A DNA stretch of 7,698 nucleotides from Synergistaceae bacterium (GTDB lineage: Bacteria > Synergistota > Synergistia > Synergistales > Aminobacteriaceae), in assembly GCA_017455085.1 (NCBI GenBank), contig JAFTBT010000126.1:1-7698 (forward strand). The letters run 5' to 3'. The number at the start of each line of letters is the position of its first letter. The stretch's first letter is position 1. The notes under the pieces are model-generated. The model did not search any database. It was given only the letters and a program-made list of their open reading frames with translations, and was not told the DNA's origin. This document shows, piece by piece, positions 1 to 7,491 of the stretch. Position numbers and translations under genes: made by a program.

Positions 1-233
1 GTTAGTAGTCAATGTATGCTCCATGTGGGGATTTCTGGAGTTAGTAGTCAATAGCTGCTTCTCTGTGGGATTTTCTGCTGTTAGTAATCAATGGATGCTC
101 CGTGTGGGTTTTTCTGGGGTTTGTAGTCAATGTATGCTCCATGTGGGTTTTTCTGCTGTTAGTAGTCAATGTATGCTCCATGTGGGGATTTTCTGCTGTT
201 AGTAATCAATGTATGCTCCATGTGGGATTTCTG
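1..233. repeat. Minisatellite A: six tandem 39/40-bp units, cut by the window edge
   Basis: Units start at GTTAGTAGTC or close variants at positions 1, 40, 80, 119, 158 and 198. Their lengths are 39, 40, 39, 39, 40 and 36 bp. A decayed seventh start is at 234. The best-kept core is CAATGTATGCTCCATGTGGG. Unit 2 (40-79) is the most diverged. Lengths differ by 1 bp in a T/G-rich tail, so reading frames are broken and the array is probably non-coding. It ends about 130 bp before the hrcA promoter. The left end is outside the window, so the true copy number is unknown. Confidence 0.9.
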
Positions 234-298
234 GTTAGTATATCAGTGCTATATGCAGGGTTGAAAGCTCTACATGTCTTCACGTTATTTGAAGTGTA

Positions 299-343
299 CA
301 GCGTCACACATGACATCTCTTAGGGAAAACCAGCGTCACACAT
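299..343. repeat. 13-bp direct repeat upstream of the hrcA promoter
   Basis: CAGCGTCACACAT occurs at 299-311 and again, identically, at 331-343, 32 bp apart start to start (about three helical turns). It lies between minisatellite A and the -35 box at 362. The spacing and position would suit a regulator binding upstream of the promoter, but chance or remnant duplication is also possible. Nothing else is recognisable in the gene-free stretch 234-361. Confidence 0.5.
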
Positions 344-361
344 CATAGCATTTGAGCATCA

Positions 362-390
362 TTGACATTTTCAAAACACTCTGCTAATCT
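362..390 (+). promoter_or_regulatory. Probable sigma-70-type promoter of hrcA-grpE-dnaK
   Basis: A consensus -35 box TTGACA lies at 362-367. After a 17-bp spacer comes TAATCT at 385-390 as a weak -10, preceded by TGC (382-384), which makes an extended -10. Transcription would begin near 396-399. This puts the CIRCE operator at 412-438 in the early transcribed region, its usual place. The -10 match is only partial, so the exact start is inferred. Confidence 0.65.
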
Positions 391-411
391 TATCGCCGCT
401 TTCAAAAAGTA

Positions 412-438
412 ATGGCACTCAGTAAAATTTAGTGCTAA
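412..438 (+). promoter_or_regulatory. CIRCE operator (HrcA binding site)
   Basis: The known CIRCE consensus is TTAGCACTC-N9-GAGTGCTAA. Here the left arm ATGGCACTC (412-420) matches 7 of 9, the spacer is exactly 9 bp (421-429), and the right arm TAGTGCTAA (430-438) matches 8 of 9. It sits just downstream of the predicted promoter and 10 bp before the hrcA ribosome binding site. The inferred role is HrcA-mediated repression of the whole chaperone operon, relieved on heat shock. The outer bases of both arms are eroded, so affinity may be lower than for a perfect site. Confidence 0.9.
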
Positions 439-460
439 GAGTTTCTCAGGAGGTGATAAT

Positions 461-1474
461 ATGACAGAAAGACAGTTAAGCATTATCCTCGCAGTCGTCT
501 ACGAATACATCAAAACCGGAGAGCCCGCAGGTTCCCGCACTATCGTCAAAAAATATATCCCCAAACTCAGCCCCGCAACCATCCGCAACGAAATGGCTGA
601 CCTTGAGGAAATGGGCTACTTCTACCAGCCTCACACTTCTTCCGGAAGACTCCCCACCGCCAGAGCATACAGAGTCTACGTCGACTCCGTCACTGCCCGC
701 GCTAGAAGTCATTCATTCGCAGAGGAAGACATCAGGCGCGAAATTCTCGGCAGCAAAACCGGTATTGAGGACTTGCTCAATCACGTCACTCACCTCATGG
801 CTAGACTCACTAACTGCGTGGCTGTAGCTGCTGTCCCAACTCTCGAAGACACAACAATCCAGCACATCGACTTGATTCTTATGGGTGGCCGCAACGTTTT
901 GGCGTTGATAGTTCTGGACGGAGGGCTCGTGCATCATTCACAGTTCACTTTGCCGTATGACGTAGACGCTTCGAGTCTAGAGGAGCTTGCTTCACGCATA
1001 AGTACATTCGCTTGCGGGCACTCTTGGAACGAAGTCCGGGATGAGCTGTACAACTATGTTGCTGACGGCCTCAACGAAGCTAAAGAGTCCTGCAAAGACG
1101 CCATTAATGAGCTGGATAAATTCTTGACCGAGAAAAACTACAAGTTCTTCAGTTCAGGCGCTCGGCATCTGCTGAATGTCCCGCATTTTCAGGCACTCTC
1201 ACGTTTTCAGGCAGTGTTAAGCCTGCTCGAACAGGAAAAACCCCTCGCCAGAATGGTGGCCAAGTGCAGAAACAGCAAAGCCCTAAATATTACTCTCGGC
1301 GACGAAAACGAAACTGAAGGCATGGAGGATAACGCTATGATTCTGATCCCCGCAAGGCCAAGACAGCAGAAGGCTGTGCTGGGACTCATCGGGCCTATGA
1401 GGATGGATTACGAGAAGTCGATTAATATCCTTGAGACCGTTGCAGACGCATTAGACGAAGATTCTTGGAGGTGA
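461..1474 (+). CDS. hrcA: Heat-inducible transcription repressor HrcA
   Basis: This 337-residue protein has the usual HrcA length. The N-terminal winged-helix domain (about residues 1-75) contains the hallmark stretch LSPATIRNEMADLEEMGY followed by SSGRLPTARAYRVYVD. The rest is the GAF-like and dimerisation region, with a C-terminal segment around LGLIGPMRMDYEKSI that is typical of the family. HrcA binds CIRCE as a dimer and represses chaperone genes; GroESL is the known cofactor in Bacillus. The ATG start is set by a full Shine-Dalgarno AGGAGGTGAT at 448-457, with 7 nt between GGAGG and ATG. As first gene behind a CIRCE element it should repress itself, grpE and dnaK. Its stop codon lies inside the grpE ribosome binding site, so translation of the two is probably coupled. 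Confidence 0.97.
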   Translation: MTERQLSIILAVVYEYIKTGEPAGSRTIVKKYIPKLSPATIRNEMADLEEMGYFYQPHTSSGRLPTARAYRVYVDSVTARARSHSFAEEDIRREILGSKTGIEDLLNHVTHLMARLTNCVAVAAVPTLEDTTIQHIDLILMGGRNVLALIVLDGGLVHHSQFTLPYDVDASSLEELASRISTFACGHSWNEVRDELYNYVADGLNEAKESCKDAINELDKFLTEKNYKFFSSGARHLLNVPHFQALSRFQAVLSLLEQEKPLARMVAKCRNSKALNITLGDENETEGMEDNAMILIPARPRQQKAVLGLIGPMRMDYEKSINILETVADALDEDSWR

Positions 1475-1475
1475 T
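1467..1475 (+). promoter_or_regulatory. grpE ribosome binding site overlapping the hrcA stop
   Basis: GGAGGTGAT at 1467-1475 contains the hrcA TGA stop (1472-1474) and lies 8 nt (from GGAGG) before the ATG at 1480. This decides the grpE start. A longer in-frame reading from TTG at 1465 would begin upstream of its own Shine-Dalgarno and is not credible. Confidence 0.85.
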
Positions 1476-1479
1476 TACT

Positions 1480-1992
1480 ATGAATGACGAGGAGACAAAG
1501 CAGGAAAATACTCAGGAGCTACAGGAGAACGAAGCTGTAAGTCCTGAGCCTGATCCACGAGACGAGGAAATAGCCAGCCTGAAACTTCAGCTGAAGACAT
1601 CAACAGCAGATTTCTACAACTTCAGGCAACGCACAATCAAGGAACGTTCAGAAACACGCAAGCACGCAGTTGAGGACGTGATAAGCTCATTTCTTCCGGT
1701 GCTGGACAATCTGGACAGGGCTTTGGACGCAGCAAGCTCCGAAGACACAGCAAGCATCATCAAGGGCGTGGACATGGTACGCAGGCAGTTCGTAGGTGTG
1801 CTTGAGACTCTGGGAGTCAGCATCATCAAGGCGGAGGGCGAAAAATTTGACCCGGCACTTCATGACGCAGCAGGCACGGAGAAAATCGATGACCCGGAAC
1901 TTGACGGAAAAGTCATCGCAGAACGGCTCAAGGGCTACCGGACTAAGGATAGGGTATTACGTCCCACGCAGGTTATCGTAGGGAAAATATAG
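1480..1992 (+). CDS. grpE: Nucleotide exchange factor GrpE
   Basis: This 170-residue cytoplasmic co-chaperone accelerates ADP release from DnaK and helps tune the cycle to temperature. The N-terminus (about residues 1-30) is acidic and low in complexity, as in most GrpE proteins. A long dimerising helix follows (about 30-75, including DFYNFRQRTIKERSE). Then comes the helical bundle segment FLPVLDNLDRALDAA and the C-terminal beta-wing that contacts DnaK, with GEKFDPALHDA and the terminal RTKDRVLRPTQVIVGK. These are family signatures and the length is slightly short but normal. The start is the ATG at 1480, chosen from the Shine-Dalgarno at 1467. It begins 5 nt after the hrcA stop and ends 30 nt before dnaK. 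Confidence 0.97.
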   Translation: MNDEETKQENTQELQENEAVSPEPDPRDEEIASLKLQLKTSTADFYNFRQRTIKERSETRKHAVEDVISSFLPVLDNLDRALDAASSEDTASIIKGVDMVRRQFVGVLETLGVSIIKAEGEKFDPALHDAAGTEKIDDPELDGKVIAERLKGYRTKDRVLRPTQVIVGKI

Positions 1993-3849
<1,857 letters not shown>

Positions 3850-3865
3850 AGAGTAATGCATAATA

Positions 3866-3903
3866 AATCCCCCTTAGCCGTGAATGACTGAGGGGGAATT
3901 TTT
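3866..3903 (+). terminator. Intrinsic terminator of the hrcA-grpE-dnaK operon, possibly bidirectional
   Basis: CCCCCTTAG (3869-3877) pairs with CTGAGGGGG (3888-3896) in a 9-bp stem with one G-U pair and a 10-nt loop, followed by AA and five T residues (3899-3903). It starts 17 nt after the dnaK stop. On the minus strand the same hairpin is followed by ATTTATTAT, a weaker T-rich tail. It lies about 20 nt after the stop of the convergent glycosyltransferase gene, so it may terminate both operons. Confidence 0.9.
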
Positions 3904-3916
3904 GTGCAGAGAATTT

Positions 3917-5356
3917 CTAGTTACGCAAGACCTTTAGAGTCCCTGATTGCGTCAGAGAAAATACAGTGTCGTATTCCGGCAGAGACTCAGGAGTGAGAAC
4001 TATATCGACATCACCGCTGACTCTTCGCTTCACGATTTCTGCTTCCCATCCCCACAGTGAATTGAACGCGCTTCCGTCTCCGAGACCATGCCCCAGCGGA
4101 TACTTGTACGTAGCATAACCGGCTTCTTCTATGTCCTCAACTAAATACACATATGCTTTGCGCGGCGTGTTGGTGAAATCCGCTCTGTGTTCGTTCAGGA
4201 AGTTATGTACTCCGAGCGTGTACTCGTGCTTAGTGAGAATCTTGTGCCCTGACGACAAGACCATACACACCAGCGTTACAGCAAGTACTATCCTGCTGAG
4301 TGAAGTGCCTGATGAACTATACGCGGACAGCATTACCCCCAGCATCAAGCCGATCATGAATACCATCTCGTAGGCGGTTGCTTCGGAGTTATGCCCCACA
4401 ACTGCGTACGGAGATGATATGTATCCTGCACACACGAAAAACAGAACGAGTCCCCAGAATATCCGCCTGTTCGACCTGAAAACGCCTGCTATTCCCGCAA
4501 GTATGAACACGATGAATATAATGCTGGCTGTCCCTGTGAGTATGAGCATGGGGAAATTTCGGGGCTTCAGGAACAGTGCAAGGCTGTCCAGCGGCGTAAC
4601 AGCTCCTCCGATTATCAGCGTGTAGTTGCGGATTATATGCAGCAGAGACAGATTTATGGAGTACCTGCCTTTGTCTGCGGTCTCACCACCAAGCACTATG
4701 CCTCCAATAAGATAGAACCTCACGCAGAAATACAGAATCATTCCTGCCGCACCTATGATGATATACACAAAGTTGCGTTTGATCGCTGACAGGAGATTTT
4801 CACCGTTCACGAACATGTAGACTACATTAAGCATCACAGGAGCTATGAACCAGACTATGCCGTTTTCTTTTGTGAGTACGGACAGAAACGCGAACACAAA
4901 CCACATGATTCGCCTTCCCTTGCAGAAGAAGAATGCAGCCGTGACTCCGAACACCATCGTCCACACCTGATTGATGAAGTCGGGATTAGTGAGTGTAAGA
5001 ACTATTCCGGGAGACAGGCAGGAGAATAACGCCCCAATAAATGAACATGTGTGATTCTTCGTGAGGTGCAGCAGAAGAATATACAGAGTGGCGCATAGGG
5101 CTAGATGTCCGGTGAGAACAAGAAAGTGATTCGCGTAAGGGAACAGGTACGGCGCATAACCCAGTACGTACTCTATAATCCTGTCGAACGGCCTCCAGAA
5201 ATCGACTTCAGGCATGAGTCCGGCAATAAGATTCATTCCCGGCTTGGGAGCAGCATACCACCAGTCATCATGAGCAGGATACACCACGAACATGCAGACA
5301 TAAAACATCAGTGCAGCATACACACTGAAGAAATAACGGAATTTTGTGTGTCTCAA
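3917..5356 (-). CDS. Polytopic membrane protein, probable GT-C fold glycosyltransferase
   Basis: This is a 479-residue integral membrane protein. By eye it has about ten to twelve hydrophobic segments over residues 8-370 and a soluble C-terminal part of about 105 residues. After the first segment comes HDDWWY (Asp30-Asp31), the acidic pair expected in the first extracytoplasmic loop of GT-C enzymes. It is followed by FWRPFDRIIEYVLG (53-66). LTKENG (161-166) resembles the Lys-Glu motif of PMT/TMTC-like transferases. Such enzymes move a sugar from a polyprenyl-phosphate donor to an acceptor outside the membrane. Donor and acceptor cannot be read from the sequence. The start is a TTG at 5356, supported by AAGGAGG at 5364-5370; the next in-frame Met (17) lies inside the first membrane segment. 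The gene is 12 nt behind the UbiA-family gene, which may help make its lipid donor. The family call is moderately sure, the exact substrate unknown. Confidence 0.75.
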   Translation of the reverse strand: MRHTKFRYFFSVYAALMFYVCMFVVYPAHDDWWYAAPKPGMNLIAGLMPEVDFWRPFDRIIEYVLGYAPYLFPYANHFLVLTGHLALCATLYILLLHLTKNHTCSFIGALFSCLSPGIVLTLTNPDFINQVWTMVFGVTAAFFFCKGRRIMWFVFAFLSVLTKENGIVWFIAPVMLNVVYMFVNGENLLSAIKRNFVYIIIGAAGMILYFCVRFYLIGGIVLGGETADKGRYSINLSLLHIIRNYTLIIGGAVTPLDSLALFLKPRNFPMLILTGTASIIFIVFILAGIAGVFRSNRRIFWGLVLFFVCAGYISSPYAVVGHNSEATAYEMVFMIGLMLGVMLSAYSSSGTSLSRIVLAVTLVCMVLSSGHKILTKHEYTLGVHNFLNEHRADFTNTPRKAYVYLVEDIEEAGYATYKYPLGHGLGDGSAFNSLWGWEAEIVKRRVSGDVDIVLTPESLPEYDTVFSLTQSGTLKVLRN

Positions 5357-5360
5357 CGTA

Positions 5361-5370
5361 CTCCCTCCTT
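5361..5370 (-). promoter_or_regulatory. Ribosome binding site that fixes the TTG start of the glycosyltransferase
   Basis: On the minus strand AAGGAGGGAG lies at 5370-5361, with 7 nt between GGAGG and the TTG at 5356-5354. It overlaps the TAA stop (5371-5369) of the upstream UbiA-family gene, which points to translational coupling of the two membrane proteins. Confidence 0.8.
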
Positions 5371-6241
5371 AGAGAATATTCCTTACTGCAATCACGAACA
5401 GGGCATATACAGCTACGGTGATGAGTATGGGTTTCTCCTTGTAGAGTTCTTCGTCAGGGCTGCCGCCTTCGTTTTTCACATGCAGCACATAAAGATAGTA
5501 GAATATCCCGTAAATCACGATCGGAATAGTCATCGCCATAGCCTGATTGTTGCGGGTTGAGCTGTCCATAGTGAATAATGCATAACTCATCACCAGCCCC
5601 GAAGTAGTAATGTTCATCATGTGGTCGATCAAGCTGAGACTGTAGTACTTCAGGACATCGCGGCCCTTTGAGATTGTGTGATTCTGGAGTTCGGCGAGTT
5701 CGTAGCGTCTTTTTCCGAGTGCAAGGAACAGCGACAGGAACATCACGCACAGGATGAACCATGTAGTCATTTTCACACCCGAAGCCTCAGCACCGTAAAC
5801 AGCTCTGGCGACAAATCCGTACGCAATGATCATTACGTCAATGATTACCACATGTTTTAGCTTGACTGTATAGAGTAAATTTATCAGCACATACGAGGCT
5901 AGAATGTAGAAACAGTGCATGTTTACGGCAAATGAGACAGCGATTCCGAGTGCAAGGCATATGACTGAACAGGCCAGAGCAGGAGCAACACTGATTTTCC
6001 CAGAAGCGAGAGGTCTGTGGCTTTTGGCGGGGTTGAGTCTGTCTTTATCGAGGTCGTAAATGTCATTGATGATGTATATTCCGCTTCCGGCCATACAGAA
6101 AGCTAAGAATGCTGCTAAAGTTACTGCAAAGACATCTGGGTTGAACAATGTGCCGTTGAACATGGGAGCAGCAAACACGAGAAAATTTTTTGTCCACTGC
6201 TTAACTCTCATCTCAGAGAGAAATAGCATAACTGTCTTCAT
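5369..6241 (-). CDS. UbiA-family prenyltransferase, decaprenyl-phosphate phosphoribosyltransferase (DPPR synthase) type
   Basis: This 290-residue membrane enzyme probably joins phosphoribosyl pyrophosphate to a polyprenyl phosphate, giving polyprenylphosphoryl-5-phosphoribose, the precursor of polyprenyl-phosphate arabinose or ribose. Evidence for this UbiA branch: MRVKQWTKN at residues 11-19; the Mg-binding NDxxDxxxD motif at 59-67 (Asn59, Asp60, Asp63, Asp67); HRPLASG at 75-81; YTVKLK at 124-129 with Asp135; GFVARAVYGAEA at 142-153; and KRRYEL at 177-182. A C-terminal SPDEELYKEKPILIT is also like this group. About eight to nine hydrophobic segments fit the UbiA fold. The ATG start has AGGAGGTG at 6260-6253, with a rather long gap (11 nt from the end of that box). 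It is first in a two-gene operon with a GT-C-like glycosyltransferase. DprE1/DprE2 epimerase genes are not in the window. A different prenyl acceptor remains possible. Confidence 0.85.
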   Translation of the reverse strand: MKTVMLFLSEMRVKQWTKNFLVFAAPMFNGTLFNPDVFAVTLAAFLAFCMAGSGIYIINDIYDLDKDRLNPAKSHRPLASGKISVAPALACSVICLALGIAVSFAVNMHCFYILASYVLINLLYTVKLKHVVIIDVMIIAYGFVARAVYGAEASGVKMTTWFILCVMFLSLFLALGKRRYELAELQNHTISKGRDVLKYYSLSLIDHMMNITTSGLVMSYALFTMDSSTRNNQAMAMTIPIVIYGIFYYLYVLHVKNEGGSPDEELYKEKPILITVAVYALFVIAVRNIL

Positions 6242-6390
6242 AATTATGAGGACACCTCCTGAATATTTATTGAGTGGGATAGCTAAAGTAGTGTAGAGCA
6301 GGTTAGTGCTGTGCGAGTATACAGCATAAACATATTCACGCGCATTATTTTCACGTTAAGCACCTTCCTGATGATTTTTGTGGATGAGAT

Positions 6391-6419
6391 ATTATAGCAT
6401 ACTGGATTATTGATGTTGT
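6391..6419 (-). promoter_or_regulatory. Probable extended -10 promoter for the UbiA/glycosyltransferase operon
   Basis: Read on the minus strand, a perfect TATAAT lies at 6396-6391 and is preceded by TGC (6399-6397), an extended -10 motif. The -35 at a 17-bp spacing (6419-6414, ACAACA) matches only 3 of 6, which extended -10 promoters tolerate. Transcription would start near 6384, leaving an untranslated leader of about 140 nt before the UbiA-family ATG. I saw no recognisable riboswitch in that leader (6242-6384). Confidence 0.6.
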
Positions 6420-6500
6420 GATAGTCTCCGTTTTAGGGGTATTGATGGCAGAAAGTTGTATTATTCTTCGGGAGAGCGTAAGGGGCAAGAAAGATTTGCA

Positions 6501-6902
6501 CTACATCTCCGGCAAAACTACATCTCCGGTACTACATCTCCGGCAAAACTACATCTCCGGTACTACATCTCCGGCAAAGCTACATCTCCGACACTATATC
6601 TCCGGTACTACATCTCCAGCACTACATCTCCAGCACTACATCTCCGACACTACATCTCCAGTACTACATCTCCAGTACTACATCTCCGGCACTATATCTC
6701 CGGCACTACATCTCCGGCAAAGCTACATATCCGGCACTACATCTCCGACAAAGCTACATCTCCGGCACTACATCTCCGACAAAGCTACATCTCCGAAACT
6801 ACATCTCCGACAAAACTACATCTCCGAAACTACATCTCCGACAAAACTACATCTCCAACACTACATCTCCGACAAAACATCAGCACTCCATCTTTGGCAA
6901 AA
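6501..6902. repeat. Minisatellite B: 25 tandem units of 14 or 17 bp
   Basis: The core CTACATCTCC starts every unit from 6501 to 6877. Sixteen units are 14 bp (core plus four bases such as GGCA, GGTA, GACA, AGCA) and nine are 17 bp (the same plus AAA or AAG), totalling exactly 377 bp. Ends of the array alternate 17/14 (31-bp dimers), while 6580-6705 is a run of nine 14-bp units. The 31-bp blocks 6501-6531 and 6532-6562 are identical, as are 6785-6815 and 6816-6846. Only three units carry a core change (CTATATCTCC twice, CTACATATCC once). A decayed 17-mer follows at 6886-6902. It fills most of the gap between the minus-strand operon promoter and smpB. There is no spacer structure, so it is not CRISPR. 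Function unknown. Confidence 0.95.
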
Positions 6903-6926
6903 ACTCCACAATCCTTAAGAAATATC

Positions 6927-6954
6927 TTGCATGAAAAAATTTTTAGTGTAAAAT
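6927..6954 (+). promoter_or_regulatory. Probable smpB promoter, placed for a leaderless transcript
   Basis: TAAAAT at 6949-6954 matches the -10 consensus in 5 of 6 positions. A weak -35, TTGCAT at 6927-6932, lies 16 bp upstream. Only 7 nt separate the -10 box from the smpB ATG at 6962, so transcription should begin at or within a base or two of the ATG. No purine-rich ribosome binding site exists between them. Confidence 0.55.
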
Positions 6955-6961
6955 TTCCCGC

Positions 6962-7447
6962 ATGTCCAAATCCAATAACAGAGACAAAACAGTCGCACAG
7001 AATCGCAAAGCCAGACATGACTACTTCATACTTGACTCGTTCGAATGCGGAATAGTCCTCACTGGCACAGAGATTAAGAGCGTCCGCAACGGAAATCTTA
7101 ACCTCAAGGATTCATATGCCTCCCTCGAAAACGGAGAGCTTTGGCTGTTCGGAATGCACATATCTCCGTACGAGAAGGGCACTTACTACAATCATGAGCC
7201 CGAACGCGACAGAAAGCTCCTCATGCATAAACACGAGCTTATTCGCCTCAAGAGCAAGACTCAGGAGAAAGGCTTAACACTCGTGCCGCTGAGTGTGTAC
7301 ATCAAGGACGGCCGTCGCGCAAAAGTTGAGTTAGGCCTCGCTAAAGGCAGAACCGCACACGACAAACGCGACATGATTGCTGACCGTGAAGCAAAGAGGG
7401 ATATTGCCAGAGCTGTTAGAGGAAAAGGACGCTACGACGAAGATTAG
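6962..7447 (+). CDS. smpB: SsrA-binding protein SmpB
   Basis: This 161-residue protein binds the tRNA-like domain of tmRNA and brings it to ribosomes stalled without a stop codon. Family landmarks are visible: NRKARHDYFILDSFECGIVL near the N-terminus (residues 14-33), GTEIKSVRNGNLNLKDSYA, HISPYEKGTYYNHEPERDRKLLMHKHEL, and the beta-barrel segment LTLVPLSVYIKDGRRAKVELGLAKGR. A basic tail with HDKRDMIADREAKRDIARA follows; it reaches into the mRNA channel. The start at 6962 is the only usable one: an in-frame TAG lies at 6944 and no alternative start precedes the conserved core. Unlike other coding genes here it has no Shine-Dalgarno. ssrA, its RNA partner, begins 44 nt downstream and may be transcribed with it. 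Confidence 0.97.
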   Translation: MSKSNNRDKTVAQNRKARHDYFILDSFECGIVLTGTEIKSVRNGNLNLKDSYASLENGELWLFGMHISPYEKGTYYNHEPERDRKLLMHKHELIRLKSKTQEKGLTLVPLSVYIKDGRRAKVELGLAKGRTAHDKRDMIADREAKRDIARAVRGKGRYDED

Positions 7448-7491
7448 CCTTTAGTGCGCTGACCGTTGACCACAAAGCAATTCACCAATAT

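Noticed and set aside
102..323. Plus-strand 73-codon frame through minisatellite A encoding repeats like MWVFLGFVVNVCS
   Set aside because: It is a by-product of the 39-bp units being a multiple of three. Units of 40 bp break the frame, the repeat is lost part-way, and no convincing ribosome binding site was seen.
1465..1479. Upstream TTG start for grpE adding five residues
   Set aside because: It lies before and within the Shine-Dalgarno GGAGGTGAT that serves the ATG at 1480.
5105..5560. Plus-strand 151-codon frame across the glycosyltransferase/UbiA junction
   Set aside because: Antisense to two genes with clear family motifs and matching ribosome binding sites; its product resembles nothing I know.
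6501..6877. CRISPR array
   Set aside because: Units are directly abutting with no unique spacers, the unit is far too short, and no cas genes are present.
6456..7055. Plus-strand 199-codon frame from a TTG through the 14/17-bp array into smpB
   Set aside because: The array unit lacks plus-strand stops, so frames are open automatically. It overlaps the well-supported smpB out of frame and has no good ribosome binding site.
7466..7491. Separate ssrA promoter with TTGACC at 7466 and CAATAT at 7486
   Set aside because: The CAATAT box abuts the mature tmRNA 5' end, so transcription would start inside the RNA, and the spacing to TTGACC is only 14 bp.
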